Origin: Nostoc flagelliforme FACHB-838
GTDB taxonomy: Bacteria > Cyanobacteriota > Cyanobacteriia > Cyanobacteriales > Nostocaceae
Assembly (NCBI RefSeq): GCF_014698065.1
Contig: NZ_JACJSI010000074.1
Span: 1-32,230 of the forward strand
DNA: 32,230 nt
Direction: 5' to 3'
Part shown: piece after piece, positions 1-10,316 of the stretch
Numbering within the stretch: position 1 is the first letter of the stretch
Layout: every line of letters starts with the position of its first letter
Notes under the pieces: generated by a model
Databases searched by the model: none
Told to the model about the DNA's origin: nothing
Seen by the model: the letters and a program-made list of their open reading frames with translations, nothing else
Position numbers and translations under genes: made by a program

Positions 1-274
1 GATGTTACATATCATACTTGCTATGAGCGTCAGTCTGACCTAATTGAACAGGTTTCAGTATTTCAACAACAAATTAATGCCTCTCCCAATACAGTAGCAG
101 ATCGTTTGTGGGTGACAACTCATCTCAAACCTGATGAGGAAAAACTACGGGTCTCAACCTAGACGAGGTTTATTGCAGGAATTGCTCAATACCAGCGTCA
201 ATCTCAATCTAGTTGTACAATCGAATCGTTTTCCGATTGTGTTAAGCGGCTTGAGGGGAGACAAAATACCCTGA
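1..274 (+). pseudogene. Degraded response-regulator-like remnant, cut by the window edge
   Basis: Frame 1 is open from the first base to a TAG at 160-162 (53 codons, no start in the window). From about 149 frame 2 is open to a TGA at 272-274. The frame-2 part contains LNLVVQS, a seven-residue match to the receiver domain of the response regulator at 12273-12944, and about 9 of 19 surrounding residues agree. The DNA of the two sites is also close. The frame-1 part has a weaker match (EQVxVF). I infer a frameshifted relic of a paralogous regulator. The match is short, so an unrelated partial gene remains possible. Confidence 0.35.
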
Positions 275-538
275 AATAGATATATGGCAAGTAGTGTAGC
301 AATTTATGGTAAAAGAAAAAGAGCATTAATTCGCAATAAGCCCTATTTAATGATAATGCTACTAGACTAAATTGTGACTGGGCGGCTAAGACTCGTCTGG
401 TGCGGTTGGGGGAATGGTGACACCTGGTGGCGGTGGGGACTGAGCCACTGCACTGAGCGCAAGGCAAGCTGAGGTCGCCATGCAAGAGCTTAAAATGACA
501 ACCCACCTATTGATTGGGTACATATTCATGTTAGTGAA

Positions 539-3500
539 TTAAGAACATTCTCGACTCATAACAAGTTTCCCATTCGATAACCGATACACCCCTTGCGGTT
601 CTACAATTGGGTCGCCTTTTTGCCAAGGACGATTTGAGTTGGTATTTGAGAGTGTGCTGTCACTTGGTAAAGTTTCTACGTCTACTGTGGGAAAGCTGGA
701 CATTTGAACATCTCCCGGGCGCTGGGGTAAGCCACCAGTACCTGTGATGGTGAAGCTTCCCCTTGTTGGTTGATTGCGGCGGACAATGCAGCTATTTGCC
801 AGAAGGCTTTCGGTGTTAATCTGATTTTCTGGTAACTCAGTGAGGCTGTTTTGGATGAAGCTGACATCGGGTATGGTAATGACTCCATCGAAAGCACCAG
901 TAGCATTCACGTCTACTCGATTATTGCCATTAAGGGTATTTGGGGAATCGTTACGAGAAGATGCAGGGCTGTAGTTTTCACCCAAGAAGGCTCTAGTGTC
1001 GAGGGTGATATCTCCCCCTTTGCCATCACGAGCAAAAGCTAGGATATCGCTGTCATCGAAAGCGAGGATGGAGCCAGCTTTCAGGTCAATTTTGCCGCCT
1101 TCTCCTGCACCTTGGTTGACATTGGTGGTAATGTCACTGTTGCCAAATAGGTGAATCTTATCAGCAGTTATGGTGATACCTCCCCCAGAAGATTCGTTGG
1201 AGGAGGTTGCGATCGTGCCATTTGTGGCTGTTAGGTTTGGGGTATCAATCGTTACTTTACCAGCAGGAGCTGCGCCTGTTGATTCGGCACTTAAACTTGC
1301 ATTGGTAAGGTTGAAGGATTCTGTGGCTTTGATATCAATACTGCCGCCTGTGCCTTCTGGATTTTTTGAGTCGGTAGATGCAGAGATAGTTGCACCGTCA
1401 GCAATGGTGAGCTTTTGCGTGTCAATGCTTAGGTTTCCCGCAGCACCATCACCTGTGGTTTTAACCGCAAGTGTACCTGGCCCTTGAATGGTTATGGCTT
1501 CTGGTGCTTGTACTATCAGGTTTCCTCCTTTACCACTTCCAGTTGTGGACGCAGACACTAAAGATAGGGGAGCTAAGGTGAGGTTGAGGGTGGATTGATT
1601 CTCATAGGGTTTTAGGGTTAAAGTCCCGGCGGGGGTTTGTCCTTGAGTTTCGGCAAAGACGCCTACAACTCCGGTTAAATTCATAGTGGATGCATTTAAG
1701 GTAATGCTACCACCCCCAAGGGGATTGGTGGCAGTACTGGTGGCGGTGGCAGTGATGCGGGCCGTGTCGGAGAGGGTTAATTGGGGGGTGATTAGAGTAA
1801 TATCTCCGGCTTCGCCTTGGTTACTGGTTCCGGCAAAGAGTTCACTAACAGAACCGACGAGCGTAATTCCTTGATCGGCTTTGATATCGATACTGCCTGC
1901 CGCACCTGTGTCGCTAGTGTTACTTTTAATAGAACTATTATTGAATGTGACTAGACCTGGGCTGCTTACGGTTACATTCCCCGCTGGGTCGCTGCCTTTG
2001 GTGTCACTTTGAATGGAACTGTTGTTGAATGTGAGATTGCCTGAGCTGGTAACATCAACATTGCCTGATTGACCTTTTCTACCGATATCCAAGGTGATGA
2101 ATGGACCACCAAATAAAAATGGATTTGGTACAGTCACCTGCTTACTCGTTAGAATGTTGGTATCCGTAAGCACTAAATCTCCCAAACCTTTTACCTGAAC
2201 TGCTCCAGATTGTGAGTCAGAAGATAGAGTGAAGATTTCTAGATTACTTAGATTGTTTTTAGCTTCTAGGGTAACTTTCCCGCCATTTCCTGCGTTTCCT
2301 TGCTCAGAGATAGAAAAGGAGCCAAGGACTTTAGACTGATTTCCTCTCCCGGAAATATCCCCTCCTCTGGTTTGGAGGGAAATCGCGCCTCCTTGACCTG
2401 CTGTTCCTCTGGGAGAGTACGAGAAAGAGTACAAATTGCCATCGATAAAGATGTCATTGGCAGCAGTTAAGTTAACCGCGCCCCCATTGCCAAGGCCATA
2501 GGAGAAAGAGTACAGGTTGCCAGTCAAAATGTCGTTTTGAGCGGTGAGGGTGATATCTCCCCCAATGCCAGCGCCATAGGAGGTGGAGTTCAAAGTTCCT
2601 GCACTGGTGTCAATGCTTCCAACTGTGCTGCTTAGAGTGATGTTGCCCCCTTTTCCAAATCTACTGGAGGAAGAGTACAGGTTGCCAGTCAAAATGTCGT
2701 TTTGAGCAGTGAGGGTGATATCTCCCCCAATGCCAGCGCCATAGGAGGCGGAGTTCAAAGTTCCTGCACTGGTGTCAATGCCTCCACCTGTGCTACGTAG
2801 AGTGATGTTGCCCCCATTGGAGAAAGAGCCCCAATAGCTACCAGTCGTAATGCTGTTTTGGGCAGTGAGGGTGAGATCTCCCCTATTGCCAGAAAAGGAT
2901 AACAACGATTTAAACGAGTCAGAGTTCAAATTGCCAGTCGTAATGTCGCCGGCGGCGGCTAGGTGAATCGCACCCCCTTCCCCTGCATCGCCAGAAGAGG
3001 AGAGCGAGCCAGAGTTCAAATCGCCAGTCGTAATGTCGCCGGCGGCGGCGGCTAGGTGAATCGCACCCCCTTCCCCTGCATTGCCAGAAAAGGATAACAA
3101 TAACGAGTCAGAGTTCAAATTGCCAGTCGTAATGTTGCCGGCGGCGGCGGCTAGGTGAATCGCGCCCCCTTCCCCTGCATTGCCAGAAATAGAGGACGAG
3201 CCAGAGGACAAATTGCCAGTCGTAATGTTGTTTTGGGCAGTGAGGTTGATCGAGCCTCCGTTATTTCCCCCATTTGTTGTGTCTAAGGTTTTCCCGTTGG
3301 TGAGGATTGCTCCACCACTGAAAATCTCAATTGTCCCACCATTGGTGGTCATCTCTTGCGTACTCACATTCCCCGATGCCGCTAACAGGTTAACTATTCC
3401 CCCAGCCCCATTAAACGGCTGTAAGGTCACATTTCCACCCAGCGTAATTCCCGCAGGCACAGGCCCATTGCTAGCAGTGGGTACTGCCCCAGAATTGACA

Positions 3501-4654
3501 CCCCCATAAGCCAAAGCACTCTGCTCAGAACGCATAATTAATACCGAAGTTCTACTCAGAGTGGCAGTATCCGTCCCTGGAGGCAAAGTGCTAGTATCGA
3601 GACCAGTAATATTGATATCACCCCCAAAGCGAATATTACCCGTTGCTTCCACCAACAGCGATGTCCCGGTATAGTTAGCCGCCACATCTACATCACCTTC
3701 GGCACTGATAATCGGGTCATAATAACTTACAAAATTTCCCAGTCCCCCCGATATGCTCTTGATGGAAAAACTGCCACCACTGGTAAAACGAGCATCAAGA
3801 GAAATAACACCATCACTGGCTAAACTCAGATTTCCCCCACTGACAAGCGGTGTCTGTGTCGGGTGATTCAACGCCAAGATGTCGATACCGCTATTTCCAA
3901 TAATCGTGAGATTGCCACCCGATTGAGCCAGAAACGGAGTCGTCACACTATCGCGCACTTTCACAGTATCCTGCGCCTGTAACGTCAAATCTCCAAGAGC
4001 TTTTAATTGTCCCTGCAAGTCCAGATTACCCGCCGCCAAAGTCAGATGTTTCGGTGTTGATAAATTCCCTCGGTTAATAATCGAACCCGGTTGACTAGCA
4101 ACTGCATTAAAAAACAGCGCTCCCGGAGTCACAGAAAGCAAACTACTCGTTTGCGGTTGTGTTGCACTGAAATAGCCACTATCCCCCAACTTTATGCGGT
4201 CGGCTGTTGTCGCCACAAATGACCCTTGGATATCCAAACTTGCATTCGGGCCAAATACAATCCCGTTCGGATTGAGCAAAAATAAATTCGCCTCACCCAA
4301 AACCCCCAACCTGCCCAAAATATTAGAAGGATTGCCGCCTGTAACGCGAGTTAAAATGTTTTCAATTCCAGTGGGATTGGCAAAATAAGCCCCCTTACCT
4401 TCTCCCACATTAAAGTTCTGCAAACTGTGGAACAGGTTAGCACCGCGAGTTGCGCCACCATCAATGCGATCGCTAGGAATCCCCTGTATATTGACATTGG
4501 GTTTAACGACAGAACCTTCAACACCCAGCGTATTATCAGGCACGATTTGAGCCAAAACGTGATCGCTTACTCCTATTGAGAGTATCCCCACTAAAGAGAC
4601 ATAACCCCCAATCTTCCACTGCCAACCTCGACCGAACCAGCTTTTAATAATCAT
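539..4654 (-). CDS. Filamentous haemagglutinin (TPS-domain) secreted beta-helix protein
   Basis: 1371 residues, a TpsA-type exoprotein of two-partner secretion. A signal peptide (hydrophobic about 15-34, likely cleavage at VLA/Q near residue 35) leads into the conserved TPS secretion domain (about 37-190), with motifs such as GANLFHSLQNFNVGEG and LFLLNPNGIVFG. The rest is Gly/Ser/Thr/Asn-rich repeats such as GGDITLTAQNDI, expected to form a long right-handed beta-helix on the cell surface. Cyanobacterial FHA proteins are common and mostly uncharacterised; adhesion or matrix roles are assumed. The partner outer-membrane transporter (TpsB, FhaC/ShlB type) is not in the window. The ATG at 4654 gives a full signal peptide. 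In-phase internal repeats show recent expansion. Family assignment is firm; role is not. Confidence 0.93.
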   Translation of the reverse strand: MIIKSWFGRGWQWKIGGYVSLVGILSIGVSDHVLAQIVPDNTLGVEGSVVKPNVNIQGIPSDRIDGGATRGANLFHSLQNFNVGEGKGAYFANPTGIENILTRVTGGNPSNILGRLGVLGEANLFLLNPNGIVFGPNASLDIQGSFVATTADRIKLGDSGYFSATQPQTSSLLSVTPGALFFNAVASQPGSIINRGNLSTPKHLTLAAGNLDLQGQLKALGDLTLQAQDTVKVRDSVTTPFLAQSGGNLTIIGNSGIDILALNHPTQTPLVSGGNLSLASDGVISLDARFTSGGSFSIKSISGGLGNFVSYYDPIISAEGDVDVAANYTGTSLLVEATGNIRFGGDINITGLDTSTLPPGTDTATLSRTSVLIMRSEQSALAYGGVNSGAVPTASNGPVPAGITLGGNVTLQPFNGAGGIVNLLAASGNVSTQEMTTNGGTIEIFSGGAILTNGKTLDTTNGGNNGGSINLTAQNNITTGNLSSGSSSISGNAGEGGAIHLAAAAGNITTGNLNSDSLLLSFSGNAGEGGAIHLAAAAGDITTGDLNSGSLSSSGDAGEGGAIHLAAAGDITTGNLNSDSFKSLLSFSGNRGDLTLTAQNSITTGSYWGSFSNGGNITLRSTGGGIDTSAGTLNSASYGAGIGGDITLTAQNDILTGNLYSSSSRFGKGGNITLSSTVGSIDTSAGTLNSTSYGAGIGGDITLTAQNDILTGNLYSFSYGLGNGGAVNLTAANDIFIDGNLYSFSYSPRGTAGQGGAISLQTRGGDISGRGNQSKVLGSFSISEQGNAGNGGKVTLEAKNNLSNLEIFTLSSDSQSGAVQVKGLGDLVLTDTNILTSKQVTVPNPFLFGGPFITLDIGRKGQSGNVDVTSSGNLTFNNSSIQSDTKGSDPAGNVTVSSPGLVTFNNSSIKSNTSDTGAAGSIDIKADQGITLVGSVSELFAGTSNQGEAGDITLITPQLTLSDTARITATATSTATNPLGGGSITLNASTMNLTGVVGVFAETQGQTPAGTLTLKPYENQSTLNLTLAPLSLVSASTTGSGKGGNLIVQAPEAITIQGPGTLAVKTTGDGAAGNLSIDTQKLTIADGATISASTDSKNPEGTGGSIDIKATESFNLTNASLSAESTGAAPAGKVTIDTPNLTATNGTIATSSNESSGGGITITADKIHLFGNSDITTNVNQGAGEGGKIDLKAGSILAFDDSDILAFARDGKGGDITLDTRAFLGENYSPASSRNDSPNTLNGNNRVDVNATGAFDGVITIPDVSFIQNSLTELPENQINTESLLANSCIVRRNQPTRGSFTITGTGGLPQRPGDVQMSSFPTVDVETLPSDSTLSNTNSNRPWQKGDPIVEPQGVYRLSNGKLVMSRECS
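2507..2836 (-). repeat. 165-bp tandem repeat inside the FHA gene (2 copies)
   Basis: Two near-identical units start at about 2507 and 2672, spaced 165 bp (55 codons). Each encodes GGDITLTAQNDILTGNLYS plus an IDTSAGTLNS-type stretch. The spacing keeps the reading frame, as expected for recent expansion of beta-helix coils. Confidence 0.8.
2921..3240 (-). repeat. 90-99 bp tandem repeat inside the FHA gene (about 4 units)
   Basis: Units start at about 2921, 3011, 3110 and 3203, giving steps of 90, 99 and 93 bp, all multiples of three. Each encodes a variant of GNAGEGGAIHLAAAAGDITTG followed by a variable serine-rich insert. Alanine codon number also varies within a GCC run, which suggests slippage. 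Confidence 0.8.
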
Positions 4655-4910
4655 TTGGTAGTTTTAATTAACATTTTTGCAAATCTCTACGCACCCATCT
4701 CTCAATCACCTCTGTAGATGTATTTGCCGTATTTACTTCTCTTTATAGAGTTGGTTTTTTGACGCCGACTCATTTAAATTAATTGGGATAACTAAGCTGA
4801 CACAATAAAACCAAACTATCTGAATAAAAGTAAACAAGGCTCAAGCCCTCTTTCCCCTGCCCATGCAATAATTGCCTTATCTCAATGATAATTATTGACG
4901 CCGACCTACT

Positions 4911-6035
4911 TATAGCAATCCTAAATCATTTGTGAGAAATTACCGTACTCATTCAGCTTAGGAAAGTCAAAAATTTGACCATTGACGGCTAGCTCAAATA
5001 ATGCTTTAACTACAGAAAAAGAATGGCAGAAAAAATAAAACTCTCTAATCAATTTTTTCGCTTGTAACCAAATATCTTCTACGGGATTTTATTGTGGAGC
5101 ATTTGGGGCAAACCGTTTACAAGTTATCAACCATTGTTCTTGCTCAAGCTGACGATTCAAAGAGTCTAAATAGTCTTGAATTGCATTAGAACGATGATAA
5201 GAAGCTCCATCCCAAATTATTAAAAGATTAGCTCCAGGACGCTGTGATTGAAGATATTCCAAGAAATTTATCGTGTTTTGGGAGTCTCCTTTTTTAACTG
5301 CGTAAGTTATAAATTCGTGGGTTTTGTAATCTATAGCACCAAAATATGTTTGCTTATCACGAGCATTTACAACTGAAATTGATATGCGTTCGCTAGTTTT
5401 TCCCCAAACATATCCACAGATATCACCCCACAACAGATGACATTCATCAACCATGAATACCACTAACTTTCCTGACTCGATTTCAGAACGTCTCGCTTCC
5501 AGTAACTCACAGATTTCTTTTTTTTTTGATGCTACTAGTTCTTCGTCATACTTGGGGTTGTGAGCTTGAGTTTTCTTCCAACTAATCCCAGCTATATCAA
5601 ATAAGTCGTAGTAGCTCTGTTTCGACTCAAACACTACCCCATACAAAGATGCTATCTTGTATTCTAGTTCGCTCAAATTCCACTTATCCTTGGTTTTGAG
5701 CCATTCAATTATTTCTGCACGCTGTTGTAGATTCAAAAATCCCTGACTTCCCTTGTATCTAAGCTTTAAGCCTTCTACTCCAAAAGTGAAAAATGCCTTT
5801 TTCCACTTACTTATAAATCCTGATGAAACATCCAATATCGATTGGATAGCAACATGAGTGTATCCTTCTAACAGCATCTTGACTGCGAGTGCCCGTTCAA
5901 TTTCTCGCTTGTCTTGACTATTTTCGATAAACTCTGATAGAGATCGCATCCACATTGATATTCCCCTGTAATAGCTACTAATTATACCTTTAACTTTCTT
6001 CCGTATTTTCTCATAAACCAGATAGGATTGCTATA
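4911..6035 (-). mobile_element. IS630-family insertion sequence with terminal inverted repeats
   Basis: An element of about 1.1 kb around an IS630-type transposase. The left end starts TATAGCAATCCT (4911) and the right end, read on the other strand, starts with the same 12 bases (6035). Beyond that the ends agree imperfectly over about 30 bp (both reach GAGAAA). TA lies at both outer ends, matching the TA target duplication of the IS630/Tc1-mariner superfamily. Both ends are present but the transposase has an in-frame stop. Confidence 0.82.
4921..5955 (-). pseudogene. IS630-family transposase, interrupted by one in-frame stop
   Basis: From the ATG at 5955 the frame runs 288 codons to a TAA at 5089-5091, then continues in the same frame to a TAG at 4921-4923, about 344 codons in all. 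The stop sits inside the conserved C-terminal motif: the sequence reads FAPNAPQ, stop, NPVEDIW, where intact relatives have one residue, usually Gln. The Glu of NPVED is the third member of the DDE catalytic triad, so the truncated product lacks it. Upstream parts show the N-terminal helix-turn-helix region and the first catalytic Asp in VVFMVDECHL. A single CAA to TAA change would explain the state, so inactivation looks recent. Confidence 0.88.
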
Positions 6036-6606
6036 TTATGTTGAAGGCTGTCAAAATCTTAACTATAATCGACCTCATATAACAATTTTATTTATACGTA
6101 TCGTTTATAAGATTTTTATTTTGAGAAAGAGAAATTGAGTGCCGCTTCCCTTGAAGTCAAAAACCAAAAGTTATTTGAGCTAATGGTGTCAATCACTGGT
6201 AAAATCATGACTTGCTTTGAAGCCCCACTGCATTGAGTAACTGCTTGCTTAATTTATACAATATATTCTTGAACTAAAATTAGGCATTCACCTGTTGTGC
6301 TAAATTAATGGTAAAACAAAGCAATACTGATTGCACAATTAGGCAGCTACCATTGCTCAAATGTGCAACTTCAGATCCGAATAGAGTTAACCCTCTTTTC
6401 TTACTACGAGGAGAGAAAAATACTGCCTCACTTCTGAACGCTAAACGAATAATGAATTATGCAAACGCCAACGAACTTTCTCATTTAAACTTCCTTGTTG
6501 AAAAGAGTTGTAAAAATACTGATTTTAGCTTATTCTCTACTAAAGGTAAGAAAAGAGGGGTTAAAACTTCGGACAAAATCTTCCTTAGAACCTATGGTAT
6601 CCTCCT
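6036..6606. other. Intergenic stretch upstream of the CHAT gene
   Basis: A 571-bp AT-rich stretch. An open frame at 6308-6652 (114 codons) overlaps the CHAT gene start by 46 bp in another frame. It has no recognisable domain, biased composition or convincing ribosome site, so I read it as chance. No clear promoter or hairpin was seen. Confidence 0.5.
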
Positions 6607-9324
6607 ATGCCAAATAGATACCGCCAATTTACCGTGCGTCGCTTTCTGGTAGTTATCTTCTTTAGCAGCCTCACATTTTTCCTGTGGCTAAATCAAGTTC
6701 CCTTCACCGTGCAGACAAAATGGGGAGAACTAGCAACGGCAAAGCCTCCTAATGCAAGCCAACTCGTACAACAAGGAATTGAACAATATCGCGTAGGAAA
6801 TCTGCAAGAGGCGATCATATCTTGGCAAACTGCTTTAAGTGCCTATCAAAACATCAATAACCGCGATAACGCGGCAATTGTTCGAGAAAAACTAGCCATA
6901 GCTTATCAGCAACTCGGTCAGTTTGAAGAAGCGATCAATTATTGGAAAGAAGCGATCGCCAACTATCGCTCCTCAGAAGAATTCGTGAAGGTGGGACAGT
7001 TGCTCACAGAACTTGCTCAAACCTACAGTCGTTTGGGGCACAATAAAGAAGCGATCGCGCTTTTATGTGGTGCTTCTGAGACTGATGAGAAGTGCCTTGA
7101 AAGTGAAGGAAGTGCTTTGCAAATTGCCCAAAAATTTAGTGATCGCCAGGGAGAAGTGGCTGCATTAGGAAGCTTGGGAGAAGCGTATCACCTCAAGGGG
7201 AAGTATGATTTAGCCATTGAAACTCTAGAGTATAGCTTAAAGATTGCCCAGGAGAATAACCTCTCAGTTTATCGCTCCTCAGTGTTTAATAGTCTCGGTA
7301 ATGCTTATTTTGGTAAAGCTCAACTCAATGAGCAGCGTGTTTATTCTGCTAAGTTAAGAGATGCAGAGACTAAGACAGATGAATTCATCAAAGAAGCTAC
7401 TTCTGATTACAAAAAGGCTTTAGGCTATTTTAATAACAGTCTCGAACTGACTCGCTTTTCAAACGATCTATCGAGTCAAATGCGGACACTTCTTAATTTG
7501 ATTCAACTTTATTACCACCCAAAATATTTAAAGTTAGCTGACAATAATAATCAGGCAGAACAAGTATTACAAGAAGCTTTAGCCCAATTTGAAAAACTCC
7601 CCAATTCTTCCAATAAAGTCTACATAGCAATTGATTTAGCTGAAATTGAACAAGTTGTTTCTTCTATAAATTCTACTTCTTTTCAAACTCAATGTCTACC
7701 GCGAAAGCTAAAGGATTCACAAGCTGAAGAACTTCTTAAAAAAGCTGTTTTGATAGCTCAAAATATTAAAGATTCTCGCTCCGAATCATTTGCTTTAGGG
7801 AAACTAGGTCATCTCTACGAGTGCCGCAAGGACTACAATAAAGCCTTAGATTTTACCAAACAGGCACGCTTGGCAGCCGACCAAAAGCTGCGTGCTAAAG
7901 ATAGTCTTTATTTGTGGGAGTGGCAGGCGGGGCGAATTTTCAAGGCACAGGCGCAAGAGTCTGAGGCAATTGCTGCTTACGAACGGGCGATCGCAACGTT
8001 AGAAGGTGACGGAGGTATCCGAGATAATTTATTAATTGCTGAACAAGACTTGCAATTTAGGTTTCGGGATACCATTAGTCCTCTCTACCGAGAGTTTGCT
8101 CGTTTAAAGCTAGAGCGGGCTGAATCACTACCCATTGCTAGTCTTGAGTACCAAAAGGAACTGGATTCTGCACTCGATGCCATTGATTCTTTGAAACTAG
8201 CAGAATTGCAAAATTACTTCGGCAATGATTGTGTTTTTGCCGTTTTTGATCAAAAACGAGTTGATGACTTAGAGAGAGAAGACACTGCCATTTTTAATTC
8301 TATCATCCTAGAAGATCGGACGGCAATTGTGGTGAGTCTACCCAATCAGGAAAAGAAGCAGAATGTCAAGCCAAATACTGAAAGAAGATTGAAGAAGCTG
8401 ACATGGATAAACGATAGTAAAAAATTCCAAGAATCAATCAAACAATTTCGTCTAGAAATACAGACATTTTATGACCCTACTGACGCTTTTTTAACACCAG
8501 CACAGAATCTATATAACTGGATTATTCGCCCTTTCGCTGACGATTTAGACCAAGCAAAAATCAAAACTATCGTTTTCATCCAAGACGGATTATTACGCAG
8601 TGTACCGATGGCTGCACTCCATGATGGTCAGGAATTTCTAGTTCAGAAATACGCCATTGCTACGACTCCCGGTCTGCATTTGACATTCCCTAAACCCCAA
8701 AATTTTCAAGATTTATGGATGTTAGCTTTAGGGTTAACTGAAGCAGTTACTGTTGATGGGGAAAAATTCAAGGCTTTGGAAAATGTTGCCGATGAAGTAA
8801 ATCAAGCCACGAAGCTATTTCCAGGTAGCAAGAAACTGTTCAATAAACAATTCACTGATGAAGGCTTAAAGCAAGAACTTAAACAAGCAAATTACCCGAT
8901 TATTCACATTGCCACTCACGGACAGTTTGGCACTATTCCAGAAGATAGCTTTTTAGTTACGGGTAATAATAAGAAGATTACAATTACTCAGCTAGAGAGT
9001 GACATCCGCCGCTTTAGTGGAGGTTTAGAGCCAATGGAGTTACTCGTGCTTACAGCTTGTCAAACTGGTGTAGGAGATGACCGTGCTACGCTGGGTATGG
9101 CTGGCATCACTGTGCAAGCAGGTGTTAGAAGTGCTTTGGCTTCTCTTTGGTACGTTGACGATGATTTTACAAAAGAGCTAGCCGTTAAGTTTTACGAGAA
9201 CTTGCGATCACAAATGAGCAAAGCAGAAGCCTTGAAGGAAGCGCAAAAGGCACTGATTAATCAGAATAAGAAGATTCACCCTGCCTATTGGGCACCTTTT
9301 ATCCTCATCGGTAACTGGCTTTAG
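6607..9324 (+). CDS. TPR-CHAT domain protein, membrane anchored
   Basis: 905 residues. An N-terminal hydrophobic segment (about 12-31) suggests a signal anchor. Tetratricopeptide repeats follow (about 50-490; for example AIAYQQLGQFEEAINYWKEA), then a linker and a C-terminal CHAT domain (about 620-905). CHAT is a caspase-like fold; its His-Cys dyad is visible as H771 in IATHGQF and C818 in LTACQTGVG, followed by the typical GMAGITVQAGVRSALASLW core. It may be a protease activated through TPR partners, or a structural module. In cyanobacteria CHAT-TPR genes often sit near FHA, DUF928 and CHASE2 genes, as here. Its stop lies only 16 bp from the stop of the converging DUF928 gene. The start at 6607 is chosen because it precedes the hydrophobic anchor. 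Confidence 0.9.
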   Translation: MPNRYRQFTVRRFLVVIFFSSLTFFLWLNQVPFTVQTKWGELATAKPPNASQLVQQGIEQYRVGNLQEAIISWQTALSAYQNINNRDNAAIVREKLAIAYQQLGQFEEAINYWKEAIANYRSSEEFVKVGQLLTELAQTYSRLGHNKEAIALLCGASETDEKCLESEGSALQIAQKFSDRQGEVAALGSLGEAYHLKGKYDLAIETLEYSLKIAQENNLSVYRSSVFNSLGNAYFGKAQLNEQRVYSAKLRDAETKTDEFIKEATSDYKKALGYFNNSLELTRFSNDLSSQMRTLLNLIQLYYHPKYLKLADNNNQAEQVLQEALAQFEKLPNSSNKVYIAIDLAEIEQVVSSINSTSFQTQCLPRKLKDSQAEELLKKAVLIAQNIKDSRSESFALGKLGHLYECRKDYNKALDFTKQARLAADQKLRAKDSLYLWEWQAGRIFKAQAQESEAIAAYERAIATLEGDGGIRDNLLIAEQDLQFRFRDTISPLYREFARLKLERAESLPIASLEYQKELDSALDAIDSLKLAELQNYFGNDCVFAVFDQKRVDDLEREDTAIFNSIILEDRTAIVVSLPNQEKKQNVKPNTERRLKKLTWINDSKKFQESIKQFRLEIQTFYDPTDAFLTPAQNLYNWIIRPFADDLDQAKIKTIVFIQDGLLRSVPMAALHDGQEFLVQKYAIATTPGLHLTFPKPQNFQDLWMLALGLTEAVTVDGEKFKALENVADEVNQATKLFPGSKKLFNKQFTDEGLKQELKQANYPIIHIATHGQFGTIPEDSFLVTGNNKKITITQLESDIRRFSGGLEPMELLVLTACQTGVGDDRATLGMAGITVQAGVRSALASLWYVDDDFTKELAVKFYENLRSQMSKAEALKEAQKALINQNKKIHPAYWAPFILIGNWL

Positions 9325-9340
9325 GGCAGGGTTAGCGTGG

Positions 9341-10123
9341 TTAACGTTGGCTGTCTGCAATTTTCTTCAAATTTTCAATCCGTTTCTTGATCGTTTCCCG
9401 TTCTTTTGGTGGCAATTCTAGTGTGGTTTTTGGTGCTTCCCACTTAGCCAAATCTTTTAACAGATTTGAACCCACTTCTCCCAATTTCGACACTTGAGCC
9501 AGTTTGAGTGCTTCATCTAGCGCGTTGTACCATAAACCTGCCTCAGCATAGATATTAGCTTTCTCAACACTATTTACTGCTCTGTTCAATTTAGTTTGCA
9601 CATCTGCTGGCATTTTTACAACCTCAATACTTGCCTCATCTACTAAATCACCTGATGGATTATCTGGGTCACAATGAATGACAACCTGCAAAGAATATTC
9701 TTTTCCCGGTTGCAGCCCTAATTCGTTCTCCAAAAACGGGGATAACTTCATAATCCCCGGTGAACTCTCCAATGGTATTTTGCGAACTTCTTTAGGTTTA
9801 CCGCCTGGAACCCACTCGTAAATCATGAATTTCATTGGCTTGGAAGCAGAGTCACCAGGGACAAACCAAGCGAACGTAGGATGCCCTGATATTGTCCGTC
9901 CAATATAATTGCCAGAGGCAATAACGGTTAGCGGTATATCTTCTCCAGAACATCCTCTAGTCGTTCCTGCATCCGATTTGCGGTCTTTTGGGACAGGTTT
10001 CTGATTGCCAGGTTCATAGCTTCCAAGAGCTGCCGAAGTTACAATCAGCCCTAAGCTTAGGGTACAACTGATAACTAATTTGATGTTGATACGTTTGTTT
10101 AGGAACCACCGGATTGGAATCAT
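9341..10123 (-). CDS. DUF928 family exported protein
   Basis: 260 residues. A hydrophobic segment at about 15-32 after a basic N-terminus looks like a signal peptide. The body matches the cyanobacterial DUF928 pattern: an early GTTRGC motif, then PLTVIASGN, GHPTFAWFVP, a beta-rich domain (about 50-170) and a helical tail (about 172-260) with a degenerate TPR-like pair (YAEAGLWYNALDEAL). The function of DUF928 is unknown. It lies downstream of the CHASE2 kinase on the same strand (193-bp gap) and converges with the CHAT gene. This suggests a shared envelope-associated role, but that is inference. Confidence 0.8.
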   Translation of the reverse strand: MIPIRWFLNKRINIKLVISCTLSLGLIVTSAALGSYEPGNQKPVPKDRKSDAGTTRGCSGEDIPLTVIASGNYIGRTISGHPTFAWFVPGDSASKPMKFMIYEWVPGGKPKEVRKIPLESSPGIMKLSPFLENELGLQPGKEYSLQVVIHCDPDNPSGDLVDEASIEVVKMPADVQTKLNRAVNSVEKANIYAEAGLWYNALDEALKLAQVSKLGEVGSNLLKDLAKWEAPKTTLELPPKERETIKKRIENLKKIADSQR

Positions 10124-10316
10124 TATAATTTTGGTTGAGTAAACATTAGTTGAGTAAATATTAATTAATTTAATTAATATAAAATAAAAGTGCCATAACA
10201 GGTATATCTGATTGACATATTAGGTTTGCTAATTATTGTCGTCACCACTGTCGCAGATGTAAATAAACAAGCAGGAGCTAAAAAGTATTATCCTAAAAGC
10301 CCTTTTTTATAGAACT

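Noticed and set aside
1170..1487. Plus-strand open frames across the FHA gene (here, 1686-1874 and 3180-3509)
   Set aside because: They mirror the repetitive, biased codons of the opposite-strand FHA gene and show no domain of their own.
6308..6652. 114-codon open frame before the CHAT gene
   Set aside because: No domain, odd composition, and overlaps the well-supported CHAT start in another frame.
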